From NCBI GenBank assembly GCA_963854835.1, contig OY978525.1, forward strand, positions 79,167,628-79,231,627: 64,000 nt of DNA, in the 5' to 3' direction. This document shows positions 11,491-23,518 of the stretch, piece by piece. The notes beneath the pieces were generated by a model that ran no database searches, had not been told where the DNA came from, and saw nothing but the letters and a program-made list of their open reading frames with translations. Made by a program: the position numbers and the translations under genes. This DNA is from Megamerina dolium (Eukaryota; Arthropoda; Insecta; Diptera; Megamerinidae). Position 1 is the first letter of the stretch. Each line of letters opens with the position of its first letter.

Positions 11491-13276
11491 AGAAAATATT
11501 ACCGTTATCATTTTCAAACATACTACAAGTGTTGCCACTAAATTTAATTTTTCTCTACTTAGTTTATTCTAATATAATATGTGTATAGAATAGAGCACCA
11601 TATTAACAGCCATTTGTATTTTCGATACAACAGATGTGTATCTAATCGTATTCCGTTTTATTTATGTCAGTATTATATATTATTGTTATTGTAAATATAG
11701 ATAAATTTTCATTTAGGACATTTCTGGCAATTTTTAATAATCAGCTAAGTAAAAAAATGCATATGGCAACAGCGGCTTTTCAGTTTATTCGATAAGTGAA
11801 GTGGAATATACAATGTACACAGTTATTCTTTTTGATTACTTATATTTTCTTTTGATTTATATATTTTAACAAAGTATTGTTTTAAGTAATGTGTTATTAC
11901 TGAACTTTAAATCTCGCGAAACATTAAAATAGTTGTAACAAATATTAAAACTTTTATTTTTTAAATTATGCACATTTTAAACTTTCATCTAATATAAGTT
12001 ACTCGCAAAAGTAAAAAGAATTGTGTAGTCGGTAATTAGAAACAAAATTCACGACTACGATTTTTACGGCGAAAATGCACATTTCCACGAGAGGAAAAAA
12101 TAAATGGAAAAGAGGACAAGCAATAAATACCAAACGATGTTACTCGTTACGATACTGACGATACCTGATTAGACGGTTTCAAATTTACAGTTTGTATATC
12201 GTATTCGTCAATTAATTTAAAAGATTTAAAAGAAATTATGTAAAATACTAAAAACAAAACAACAATATTGCGTAATAATTATTGGACCATACGATTGTAA
12301 GTTCTGAAATCTAAACCCCAAAATAATTTTAATTCGTTTAAGCATAGTTTTTACCACGTATCTCAAGATGAAAACATATTTAAATTGCTTTGAATTATGA
12401 TATAGAAAAATCTTTATTTAGATTGATTTAAAAAGTATACGCGGTTTTTTGATACTAGATAGATTTGATGCCCATATATCGGGCAACACTAAACCGATTG
12501 TATCATGCCGACATGTTTTTAAAACATGACATTTCAGACTATACAGTTCTGAAATTCGTTGTTCGTGTAAAAAGTTATATTGATTTGAAAATGGTCTGAT
12601 ATTTGAAGAAATACGCTACGTGATTCTCTTTTACTATGATTATGTGGTGCTGCGCAGTTAAATTTAATTTTAGCATATCTTGCAGTGTACTGCATAGTAC
12701 GCAGAAACCCGTGTGCCTCGCTTCATATAAAGTAGTGTGTTGAAAATTTTACTGCGCACCATTACTGTACATGTGTTTCATGTAATAAAGTTATGTCAAG
12801 TGTGTTTAATATACAATATAATATATAGTAATTATCTGTATTTAACATATTATTCGAGTACATTTAAGAATTAAGGATTTGTTTCAAACTGTATAGGATC
12901 AATAACGCCCTCGAATTTTGTTTTTCTCTTTATGTTTGGAAGATGAATATTTTGTAAACTTTGTAAACTTCTGTGAACTGGTATGTGGTTTAAATTTAGG
13001 TTCTTCCTTATGTCTAAATGACATAATTTTTTATGTAGCCTTCCTTTCTTTCTTCAATATAGGATTCCCTTGCTCTGTTTCTTTTTACAATATACCTTTG
13101 TTTTGTACGTAAATTGCTGTATATTTTATTTTTGTTATAATTGCCAAATTCCGCGTTTATAGGTTTATCCTTTACAACTGTTGTTATAAAACTCAATTGA
13201 TTTGCTAACTTTATTTTTAATATTTTTAGTGATTTCTGTTCATTTGGCATTATTCGAATTAATTCACCAATCGTAT
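11491..13276. other. AT-rich intronic DNA, nothing recognised
   Basis: Low-complexity AT-rich sequence. A minus frame at 13014-13250 (78 residues, Lys/Asn rich) matches no family I know and is likely chance in such composition. Confidence 0.45.
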
Positions 13277-13698
13277 TGTTACGAGTATCGATAGTTGGTT
13301 ACTGATCACTATTGTGAGTGACACGAATATTGGCAACATCGAAACGAACGTCAACAAAAAGAAATAAGCGATAGTCAGAACAGGCCAACGAGAAAAAAGA
13401 GAAGAATCACGACTACGATAAAGGAAGATTCTGGAGTGTTGCCACATAGTATAAATAGGGCCAGATGTTGACAAATTCAAATCAATTTAATCCCGAACGT
13501 GATTGCGCAAACATCGATACAGTATTAGATGCAAAAGTTGCAAGTACATTAAAAGTGTTATTGTAAATAGTTGATTGTAATTACAGTTGGTTAAATAATT
13601 TGTTGCGGTATATAGTTGTACAAAATAAGTGTTGCAATTATTATTGACAGAATCCAGTGATCGAACAAGTTTGATTCAAATAGAATTAAACGCTCACA
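13277..13698 (+). mobile_element. Ty3/gypsy LTR in plus orientation
   Basis: Begins TGTTACGAGTATCGATAG and ends near TCACA, about 422 bp. A TATA box (AGTATAAATAGGG near 13448) sits in the expected U3/R position. It is homologous over its length to the minus-oriented LTR at 14282-14693, so the two stand as an inverted pair about 580 bp apart. No internal coding sequence follows it in its own orientation, so it is a solo LTR or a remnant of a second insertion. Confidence 0.75.
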
Positions 13699-14281
13699 AA
13701 ATTAACAGTATTATTTTGCCTTTCAACATTGTCGTTACCAGTGTGGTTGTTTGGTGTGCAATACGATATTTTCATCACTTAAGCAATAATTTATATTTAC
13801 ATATACTCTTAAATTCATTGTCGCTTATTAACTTACCGAAATGGCCACGTTGGGATTTTTATAATGAGAATTTTTCTATAACCGTTTGATTATTTCTATC
13901 TTTTAAATAAACTGTTGTGGAGAATTTGGAGAAAGGTTTTATGAATATCAAGAAATTTGATCTTAGAGTTAGTATATGGTGTTAAAAGAAATTTGTTTTT
14001 TATAGGTTTTCTGTAGTTTTTTGTCTTACTGTAAACAATACAATTGTATATATTATATATTTTTGAATTAATATTTTTAAATTAGGAATATAGATATGCT
14101 TTTTTAAACCTTCATAACTTTCTATAACGACGGTGTGGCCAGTTTCATTTTATAAGCTTCGCCTTCTGCCTCTACGTCAATAGCATGGTAAGAACAACGA
14201 TAAAATTTATTTTACCAAAACCATCATATAATTCTATAATTTTTTGTTGTAAAATGTTATAATATTGTTTCGTTTTTATTT
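13699..14281. other. spacer between two inverted LTRs
   Basis: About 580 bp of AT-rich sequence without recognised coding capacity. It may include leader sequence of the plus-oriented LTR copy. Confidence 0.4.
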
Positions 14282-14693
14282 TGTGAATGTTTAATTCTAT
14301 TTGAATTAACCTTGTTCGATCACTGGATTCTGTTAATAATAATTGCAACACTTATTTTGTACAACTATATAGAGCAACAATTTATTTAATAATCTCTATT
14401 TACAATCAACTATTTACAATAACTCTTTTAATGTACTTGAAACTTTTGCCTCTAATACTGTATCGATTTTTGCGCAATCATGTTCGGGATTAGATTGATT
14501 GTCACTTCCCAACACTGGATCTATTTATACTCTGTTGGCAACACCCCAGAATCTTTCTTTATCGAGATTCTTCTCTTCCTTTCTCGTTAGCTTGTTCTGG
14601 TTATCGCTTATTTCTTTTTGTTGGCATTCGTTTCGTTGCTGCCAACATTCGTGTCAGTCAGTGATGAGTAACCAACCATCGATACTCGTTTCA
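14282..14693 (-). mobile_element. 3' LTR of the Ty3/gypsy element
   Basis: Reading on minus it starts TGAAACGAGTATCGATGG, directly after a purine-rich run (AAGGTTAAGAGGATGGCAG, 14694-14712) that fits a polypurine tract. The order polypurine tract then LTR agrees with the integrase-first-from-the-left layout of the internal region (14694-18972). Confidence 0.75.
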
Positions 14694-15013
14694 CTGCCAT
14701 CCTCTTAACCTTGTTCGTCCCGAACAAGTTTTTATAATTCCCCCGATATGGTGCAAGTCGCTCTATGTGCACTACTTTACACTTTGCTCTTTTATTCCAG
14801 GCACTTTGAATAAGATACACTACGTCATTAATTTTTGTTATTGTCTCATATGGTCCTTCCCAATGAGTTTGTAGCTTAGGGGATAGGGACAGGTCTTACT
14901 TTCGTTGTGGATTATGAAGCATTACAAGCTCTCCTTCATAGAACCATTTTGAATGTGCTTTCAAGTCATACCATCTGCGACCGCTCTCTGATGAACTGAT
15001 GTACTTCATCCAA

Positions 15014-15956
15014 CTATTCCCGCTTTTCGCTAGTATAATTACCTTCGGATGATCTCGTTGGTGTTACAACTCCAAATTTGAAATCAGCTGGCATTCTTAA
15101 CTCGTTTCCAAAAATTGCCAATTCTGGTGTAGTAGCCGTCGTATCATGTTGTACGCATCGATATGCCATGAGCAACATTGGTATATGCACATCCCAGTCT
15201 CTTTGGTATTTATCTACGACTTTTCTCAAATATTCCTCCAAGGTATGGTTAAATCGTTCTACCATGCCATCAGATTGTGGATGCAAAGGTGTTGTACAAG
15301 TTTTATACCCGACATACGGCACATCTCCTGGAATAAAACTGATTCGAAATTTCGACCTTGGTCTGAATGTAACTCCATTCGTACGCCAAAACGAGTAATT
15401 CATTGGTTGACGAATACATGCTCAACTGTACTAGCTTCTTGATTTGGAATGGGGTATACTTCAGGCGGTTTACTGAAGAAATCTATAACTACCAGAACAT
15501 ACTTGTTCCCTGAGTTGCTTGTTGGAAATGGTCCAGCTATGTCATAGCAATTCGCTCAAATGGAGCACCTACGGTGTATTGGTGCATCTTACCTCGACTT
15601 TTCTTATTGGGACCGTTGGCCATTGCACATTGTTTAAACTTCCAAATCCAATCAGCGACATGGTCGTGGCATCCAACCCAATAAAATCGTTTCTTTATTT
15701 TCTTGACGATTTTGGTGATTCCCAAATGCCCACCACTGGAGGCATTGTGATACTCAGCTATCACTTCATTTATTCTTGCCTTGGGTGCCACTAGAAGATC
15801 ATAAGTGATTTTTCCATCTTCACTTTTCCATGCTCGGAATAAACGTCCGTTTAGTAATTGCAGTCTTTGCCATTGCACACAGTATGCCTTTGCTATTGGA
15901 CTCTCATTAGCCATTTCTTGCCAACCTGGACGTATGCTTTGCTCCTTGTATACCAT
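15014..15956 (-). pseudogene. gypsy integrase (broken in two frames)
   Basis: The frame 15956-15537 holds the zinc-binding N-terminus (HNASSGGHLGITKIV, then a Cys-containing stretch where the second Cys-x2-Cys is altered) and ends at the start of the core, PFERIAMT. The frame 15403-15014 contains the catalytic-core end HPQSDGMVERFNHTLEEYL with the conserved Glu, followed by YQRDWDVHIPMLLMAYR. Integration of the element cDNA is the family role. Frameshifts around 15404-15536 and degraded residues make it inactive. Confidence 0.85.
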
Positions 15957-16584
15957 ATTCTTTCCGATATCTGGGTCGTTCCGCTAATCTCCTTGCACTC
16001 GTTCGGTGGTCCATGACTCCTCCGGCAATATATTCGTAAGTTGTATATCGACAATGTGCTACTTGCTGTCCAAACGAGAACAACGTTTACATTCCATTAT
16101 GCAAGGGCGACAAGCTAGAGCATTGCCGTGATGTCCTCCTTTACGGTGCTCGATAATAAAATCTTAACTCTGAAGCCTTTCAATCCTGGAGCCAATTGCT
16201 CTTCTGGGTTTTTAAATTGTAATAACCACCTTACCGCTGAGTGGTGAGTTCTTAGATGGAATGACTGACCGTACAAGTATTTATGGAAGTATTTTACATA
16301 TTCCTTCCAATATTACGAGCAACTCTCTTCGAGTGACACAGTAGTTTTTTTCTGGCTTCGGCAGGATTTTACTGTGCTATGCTATTACTTTTTCTTGCCC
16401 ATCTATAATCTGAGAGAGCACACCACCTATTCCATAGCCACTCGCATCTGTGTCTTTCTTTCAGCTGTTCGAATGCTTTCTGTTATTCCTCGCCCCACAC
16501 AAATGGTTTGTTATTTCTTGTTAACTCATGCAGACTGTTGGCGATGTTTGCAAATCCAGGAACAAATCGTCTATAGTAGGTACA

Positions 16585-17563
16585 TTAGCCTAGGAAGCTT
16601 CTTAACTCGTGAAGATTCGACGGAATAGGCCATTCTTGTACTGCTACTACTTTCTCCTCGTCGGTAAGTACCCCTTCTGTTGTTACTTTATGACCAAGAT
16701 ATTTAACTTCTCGCCTGAAGAGTGAACACTTTTTCATATTCAGTTTAAGCCCTGCTGATTGTATATGCTCAAATACTTCTTTCAACTTTTCCAGGTGGTC
16801 GTTAAAATCTTTTCTCATCACAATAATGTCATCGAGGTACACCAAGCACGTTTCCCAGTGTAGTCCTCTGAGTACACGCTCCATCAAACGTTCGAAAGTA
16901 GCTGGCGCATTGCATAAACCAAATGGCATCACTGTAAATTGCCATAGACCATCGCCAATACTGAAAGCTGTTTTCTATTTGCCCTCCTTACCAATTTCCA
17001 CTTGCCAGAAGCCATTTTGCAGATCACGAGTTGAAAACCACTTTGCACCCGATAGTGTCTCTAGGGAGTCATCGAATCTTTGCAGTGTATAGCATCTTTT
17101 TCGTGATATCATTTAGCTTTCTGTAATCCACACTAAATCGAGTACTTCCATCTTTCTTTTTTACCAGCACAACTGGTGAACACCATGGACTCGCTGATGG
17201 TTCAATAACACCTTGTTTCTGCATATCGAAAATCAGCTTAATGGCTTCATCTCTTTTGGCCAATGGAACTCGTCGTGGTGCTTGACGAATTGGTCTAGAA
17301 TCACCGGTGTCAATGTGATGCTTCACGATGGTTGTTCGTCCTCTAGTTTTTCCATTTGAAGAAAAGATTGAACTGTACTTTTCCAATAGTTGTAAAGCCT
17401 TTTCTTTTTGCTGTTTGGTAAGCACACCTGCCCATTCTTCCATCTGTGCTTTTATTTCCACTCTGACAGTTCCTGATCTTCCACTTTTTATCGACGAACT
17501 CTTTTCGCAGTCTACTACGGCAGTAACTTCCTGGCAATGCCCAATCACCATTCCTTTCTTCAA
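16585..17563 (-). pseudogene. gypsy reverse transcriptase (broken)
   Basis: The frame 17563-17069 contains the N-terminal fingers: PLAKRDEAIKLIFDMQKQGV, SPWCSPVVLVKKKDGSTRF, and VDYRKLNDITKK. After a frameshift the frame 16932-16585 supplies MPFGLCNAPATFERLMERVL, the catalytic YLDDIIV and YLGHKVTTEGV. Both Asp residues of YLDD are intact, but the frame is split at about 16933-17068. Confidence 0.85.
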
Positions 17564-17944
17564 AACTGTAGATTTATTAGTTGGATTTAATATTCAGATC
17601 GGTATCATTCCGATTTCTTTAGGTTCCACTAACGTCCTATCAAGTATGATGTTTTTATTCGTTATTTCTTTATCTGCTTCCACTACCCACAAGTTGCCTG
17701 TACCATCATACACATTCATCTGTGCCCAAATCACCGCTTCTAATTTTGCTGGAACCTCTTGGGGTTGACATGCCAGTACTCGTTTGATGTTACCACTACG
17801 CTTGTAACCGATGTTCAATGGTAACTCGACATTTGCATAGCGTAGTATCCGTTGATTTAAATCTTACGTAAACCCATTGTCAATCATAAAATCAACACCA
17901 ATTATTACATCATCGATGATGTCGGCCACAATGAATTCATGTTC

Positions 17945-18154
17945 TCACGTACAATTTCCAATAGATACTCGTTTTTTTATCTTACCCAGAATTTGTGCAT
18001 GCTCACCCGTTGCTGTACGCAATTTTATTCCCATTAAAGGCTCAAACCTCCTTACCAAATCGCTCTTGATTATAGAATGCGATGCACCAGTATCTAGGGT
18101 TAACATGAATTGCATATTGTCCAGTTTTCCGTCAATAGTCAAGTCGCTTGGCAC
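17945..18154 (-). pseudogene. gypsy aspartic protease
   Basis: A 69-residue minus frame shows the active-site triplet in LTLDTGASHSIIKSDLV, the DTGA form typical of Ty3/gypsy protease. It would cleave the element's polyprotein. No fused frame to gag or RT survives; stops lie on both sides. The linker that follows (17594-17818) has a second homologous fragment at 44155-44330. Confidence 0.75.
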
Positions 18155-18339
18155 ACGCTGTAGTTGTGAAATATGAATGTTGGCGCCAGTTCTCGCCCCG
18201 CTGAACTGACTCGATTTAGTTTAACGATTGATTTGTGTTAGTGGAGCGGTCGCTGTCCACCTTATTCTCCTTCTTTTGTCTACCTGGAGAACTCGATCTT
18301 GATCGCTTTCGTCGTAGACGGCAGTCACGCGCCATGTGT

Positions 18340-18960
18340 CCTGGTTTGTCTCAGATAAAGCACTTACCAGTAAATTTATTTTCGCGTCGATCTGTTCTCC
18401 CTTTAGGCTGCACTACTGACTTAACTGCCTGACACACTGCTTTAACCAGATCTGATGTTTCTGCCTCTAGTTGGCGTACACGAGGTACTGGTCGACACAC
18501 TAAACTGGCGGCTTCATATGTCAAGGCACTTCTAATTGTTTCCGCATATGTACTCCTTGGTGACATGACTAAGGCACGCTTAGTCTCTCCTTCACGTATA
18601 CCATCTATGAATGCCTCTATTTTTATTTTTTCGATGAATTCTTCCGAATTACCAGAGAATGCAAGATGACATAAGCGCTCAATGTCGGAAGCGAAGTCCT
18701 GAAGGCTCTCACTACTCCGTTACACTCGCGATCTTAATTCCACGCGATGCAATTGAATCTTATATTCGTTTCTATATTTTCGCTGGAGTGTGTTCATCAG
18801 TGATTGATAGCTACCACGATCTTTCTCTGGAACCATTTGTAACACTTCGGAAGCATTGCCTTAAATGCGACTATTAAAGCAGCGGTTTTGTTACTATCGC
18901 TCCATTGATTCTTCGAAGCTGTTGTCTCGAACTGAAGCTTGAAGATGTTCAATGGTGTGG
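18340..18960 (-). pseudogene. gypsy gag C-terminus with zinc knuckle
   Basis: On minus, 18566-18351 reads into KGRTDRRENKFTGKCFI and is followed past a stop by DKPGHMARDCR: together a CCHC zinc knuckle whose second cysteine codon has become a stop (about 18351-18353). The region 18580-18960 gives broken gag-like frames. A homologous but independent gag fragment lies at 48025-48690 on plus. Confidence 0.6.
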
Positions 18961-18972
18961 TTCCATCAAATC

Positions 18973-19109
18973 TTTCTTTTCGTTGGCGTGTTCTGGTTAT
19001 CGCCTATTTGTTTTTGTTGACATTCGTTTCGATGCTGCCAACATTCGTGTCATTTACAATAGTATCAGTCACAATAGTGATGAGTAACCAACCATCGATA
19101 CTCGTTACA
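18973..19109 (-). mobile_element. truncated 5' LTR (U3 part only)
   Basis: Reading on minus this begins TGTAACGAGTATCGATGG at 19109 and matches the first ~135 bp of the LTR at 14282-14693. It then changes abruptly at about 18972 into gag sequence. R, U5, primer-binding site and gag start are therefore deleted, which makes the provirus promoterless. Confidence 0.7.
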
Positions 19110-19499
19110 ATATGTATCGTGTAATCCAGAGAAAATTCATATTTTCTCCTTGTCGACATTACATCATAAAATATTTTCCGTAGAAGTAATGTATTCTTTT
19201 TGATTGCTGTGTTGTATGTCTATATCTTTCTGTTTGTTGTCAGTCAAAATTATTTGTGTCCGAAATCTGTTTACAATAGTATTTAGAATACCAATACGAT
19301 TTTCAACGTTTTATTCTTGGGAATGTATTGTTTCTGCAACGTAGTTAACGTTATTGTATAATGAACTTGTTAGCGTGTTGATTTCATTTGTATCGAGTTG
19401 ATTCTACTCAGAAAGTCCGCTAAGTAATTTTCACGTCTTTAATTTATTCTTAAATTGAATTCGTTAGTCTAATTAGCCATCTGTAAAGCCTTGGACTCA

Positions 19500-20060
19500 A
19501 CGATTTTGATTTGGAGCTTATGAAAAGCCAGAGTAATGGTTGGTGATCCGATAAGATTTCAAATTTTGTACTATACAGATATGGCCTAAAACAACTTCTG
19601 GCCCAAGCGATTTTTTCGTGGTCATTAAGGGTTCTACTTGCGTATCAAATTGGATGTTTTTCTTGTTGTAGTTTAGCGCCAATTGCATTGATACTGGCGT
19701 CTGTAACAAACTGAAATTGTTTATTGAAATTAGGATACTTGAAAACTGGGCATTCTGTTGAAATATTTTGTAATTTATCGAAAGCGTTGATATAATTGGG
19801 GTCGCTAATGTTTAATTTTCCATATTTCTTTAAATATTTTATTAGAGGATAAGCAACTCCTTCTGGTGTCAGCATATATCCCAAGTAAAGCGTTTCTTTG
19901 GCAAAAAACGTACACTTCTTAATGTAAATTCAAAGCTTTCTTTCTCTTAGTTTTAGTAGTATTCTATTGACATCGTTGACATATTTTTGAGAACTTGTGG
20001 AAAAAATCAGAATGTCGTCTAAATAGACGACACAAATTTTGTTTGTAAAATGCAATTAAT
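19500..20060 (-). pseudogene. second Ty3/gypsy pol fragment (RT and RNase H)
   Basis: On minus, about 20040-20000 reads CVVYLDDILIFSTSSQKY (YLDD active site), then 19884-19645 gives GYMLTPEGVAYPLIKYLKKY and the RNase H start FVTDASINAIGAKLQQEKHP, with a further out-of-frame piece to 19500. The sequence is unlike the RT at 16585-17563 and resembles the 17.6/297 branch. No LTR of its own was recognised. Confidence 0.75.
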
Positions 20061-20180
20061 GAGTCTTTAGAATGTTTTTCGGAATACAATTTTGTTTAAA
20101 TTGGCTAGAAAAAGTACGGTTGATTTGATTATAGTAAAAATAAAAGTTTTGAGAATTATTATGTTGGTTTTGATAATAGC

Positions 20181-20610
20181 CGCATTCTTTTGCACGCCAG
20201 TTGCAAAAGAACACTGACTTATTTGCCGAACTGTATGCAAAGCAACAACAGAAATAAGCGACATCGTCTATTTTATCCTTAATTGAAGTTGCTTATATTT
20301 TAATCGACCTGAGTTATAGTGTTGGAAGGTAAAAAACAGCACTATTGTTAATAGACTACTGGAATGTGCTTGGGAATTTTCAACAACACGTCAAATTATT
20401 GTAAATATAAACAAAAATAAGCAAAATAAAGAAAGTGCAAATAAAAATTTATTTTAAATAAACGAATATACTTACCACAGATTCCACAGAATTGTTTTTT
20501 TTTTTTGTTTTTATTTCGTTTATAAATTTTACGAACAACCATATATTCAAGTAAAAGGAGAATTAAATGCGAGTTGGTGTTCTTTTGCAACTCGGTTACA
20601 AAAGAATGCA
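20181..20610. repeat. pair of inverted hairpin-forming repeats
   Basis: 20181-20214 and 20577-20610 are inverted copies of each other (about 34 bp, few mismatches). Each is itself a hairpin, built from GCATTCTTTTGCA and TTGCAAAAGAAC type arms. The 360 bp between them has no recognised coding. This could be a small foldback/MITE element; no target duplication was identified. Confidence 0.4.
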
Positions 20611-21174
20611 GCTAATATTGTTGTGATAGAATTTGTTTATTACGAGTTTGTGAGTTTGTAAACTGATCTACTCTAGAGATTGGATTTTGGTATGACGATC
20701 GTTATTTGTTTTATTAAAGCTAAATTGTTGCCTTTTGTTTACATGATTTGTATTAGTTTCCTTATTTCTAATTAATCCTTCTCCTTCTGATAAATAGAAA
20801 GCATCTTATAACTTTGTAATGTTTTTGTTGATAATGATTGAAGCTAAATTTAGATTAATATTGTTAATAAATGTTTTCAAAATTATTTTAAAGAATCAAA
20901 TTATCTTATAAAAGATGTTAGGGCATAATTGGTATCCCCTCTAAATTTGTAAATACTTTGGGCCTAACTCATAATATCGTTTGCTAATAATTGTAAAGGT
21001 ATTATTTTTTTAAAGTAAAACTTCTTTGGTGGCGGTGTCGCAAATGGAGTGTCAAATTTTCAAATCAAATTTCGTTATATGAGCAGTAAGGAATATATAG
21101 CATAGAGAAAGGGGGAAGGAGAAAGAAATGAACGTATGCACAATGATAAAATCATGATTCAATGATTCATAATT

Positions 21175-21205
<31 letters not shown>

Positions 21206-22316
21206 TGAGAGCAATCAGCGAATAATAACGATTAATGCGAGAGTAAAATATTAGGCAAATACAATACATTACTTATGCACAACGATATAAAAGCGATAGA
21301 GTATACGTGCTAACTTGAGAACAGCAGTCACATATGCCTCGCAGTCAGGCACAAACTGAAAATGTTGTTCTCATGTTATTACGCTCTCGTATCTACATGG
21401 GAGACACATTCAATACAGTGTTGCCAGGACTTCAAAAATAAAAAGCTAAATCGGCCAAATCAAAACGCTAAAAAAGTAAATGGCCAAGAAAAAGGTTAAA
21501 TATTGCCAGCCTTTTCAATATTTCATAAACCGTTTATATTTTATTTTTAACATGTATGCATGAAAGTTCAACAATCAAGGCATACATTAAGTACAAATAT
21601 TTGAGAAAATACTTTCATAAAACTATTAATTAATATATATCTATTATTACAAACATTAAATCTGGCCCTTTCGTTTTAACAATTAGATAACATGTGAAAT
21701 TTGAAGAGGACAGCATCAAACTATTTCAACATTCTACAAAAACAGCTTAATGCCGAAAAATTCAAAATTATATTATTCTATAGTGGACTATATCTCACAT
21801 GTAACTATTTCCTTTTCAAATGAATTGGATGAACTATTGTTTAAATATATATAACGAGAGACTTACATACTTATGAACTGGGCTGCATTCCAGTGTTAAA
21901 AGGTACTGTAGCCGTGTCGAATGCGCAAGAAGGTCAAAGCTTTGGTTGCAATTTGCAATCTCCAATCTTTTATCGATAAGCCAATATACTCGAACTTTTT
22001 GCTTGTATATCTTGTAATAGAATCAAATATACCGCGCAACACAACTAACTATTTAATTAAAGAGATTGATAATGATGGGAATATGTTTGACCAAATGTGA
22101 TGTTAGATGATAGTTCTTGCAAAAAAATACTCTTCGCTTTGTAACACAGCGTTGCATTGAATTTATACAATATCTTGTATTGTATGTATGGAAGATTATC
22201 CTTAATAAAAGCTTGTTTGAAAATAAGATAGGGCTGGAAAAAAGCCACGAAGGTAAATCCTAAATTTCGAAGCTAAATGACAAAAGAAAAGCAAGATAGC
22301 TCTAGCCTCAAAAAGA
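20611..22316. other. AT-rich intronic DNA with a GA microsatellite
   Basis: Apart from the GA repeat (21175-21210) nothing is firmly recognised. A TATA-like ATATAAAAGCGATAGAG at about 21283 with following sequence could be an LTR promoter remnant, but no second copy is present to support it. Confidence 0.4.
21175..21210. repeat. (GA)n microsatellite
   Basis: GAGA repeat with one AA and one T interruption, about 36 bp. Confidence 0.9.
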
Positions 22317-22500
22317 ATTAGCCAAGGAATTTGTGTTCCATCATGACAATGCCAGGCCACACATATCTTTGATGACTCCGACCTATTTTACGGAACTTGA
22401 TTGAGAAGTTTTGACGCAACCATCGTATATTCCGGATTTTGCACTATCTGACTATCATATGTTTCGGTCTCTGCCTTGGTCTCGCCCTTTAGTGAGATTT
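22317..22500 (+). pseudogene. mariner transposase fragment
   Basis: The plus strand reads KEFVFHHDNARPHISLMT and, past a stop, PSYIPDFALSDYHMFRSLP: the second and third catalytic regions of a DD34D mariner transposase, with the key residues partly altered (Pro-Asp-Phe-Ala for Pro-Asp-Leu-Ala). Only about 60 codons remain, with one stop. Confidence 0.75.
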
Positions 22501-23518
22501 AAAAAAAATCTTATTCAATTTAACTATTCCGTGTAAAATGATACCATATTCACCAAAATCGATGAACCGAAAGTTTCGATTTTGGGTCTTTGTCTCGGGC
22601 GCGATCAATAATACGGGTCACAACTTGGTCAAAATTATAAAATTATTTTGAAAATATTTTTTTCTGAAAACTTTTTTTGCAATATCATGAATTCAGTTTA
22701 GGCAGCTAAATTAGGTAGGTGTATATTTGGCATACAATATATATTTTATTCGCAGAAAATTCGATAAGGCGGCGTACATTGTTGCGACCAGTTGAAATAA
22801 ATGGAATATTTTGAGTCACCGATGTTGATCAATCAACCTTTGAATTTATTGAATTTTTGACACACAAGCTTCAAGTTTTCATTGAAAATGATTTCAAATT
22901 AGCACTTTAAAGTATAAAAAAGGTAAAATTAGAGTAATTAGAGTAGAGTAGGTAATTTTAGAGAATAAGAACAAAAGGTGCCATTTCATCCTTGTCTTTC
23001 AATATAGAGTAAGTTCGACATACATATATGGCCTACCCTTAACGTTTTTGGCAATAAAACGCGAATTCAGCTTTAATTCATTCATTTGTTTTGTTTTTAA
23101 ACGTTAAAATTATTATCAATTAAGTCTTTAATAAACAATAGTCAGAGAAATATCATAAAGAAAATATGTAATAGAAAAATCAAAGGTCCATCAAATTTGC
23201 ATTTTAAAAAATGTGCTGTTGTCAAATATGGACCAGGGATAAATATTTAACTCAATTTTTTCGTTTCCAGAACATAATTCATGTGCCCACATTCTACATA
23301 TAACACATTGCACCCATGCTTATCCTCCTTTGTCGTCAGAAAATAAAACTTGAACAATAGATGCGTTTTGCGTCTTCTTGATTAGATCTATCTGGACTAA
23401 GATCTGGCGGGTCATTTAAGATGAAATTGTCGTCGCTTTCTGATGAAGTGTATTCTTCTACACTTAAAAAAAAAAAATTCGTTTGAAGTAAATAAGTTTA
23501 AACATTATTTTGTAGTTT

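Larger units (their letters stand above)
14694..18972 (-). mobile_element. Ty3/gypsy retrotransposon internal region
   Basis: In minus orientation the order is gag/zinc knuckle (about 18960-18340), aspartic protease (18154-17945), reverse transcriptase (17563-16585), RNase H remnants (about 16580-16100), integrase (15956-15014), polypurine tract, LTR. This PR-RT-RH-IN order is that of Ty3/gypsy elements. Many stops and frameshifts break the frame in every domain. No envelope frame is seen between integrase and the LTR. Confidence 0.85.

Noticed and set aside
13014..13250. 78-residue Lys/Asn-rich minus frame
   Set aside because: Composition is as expected by chance for AT-rich DNA; no motif.
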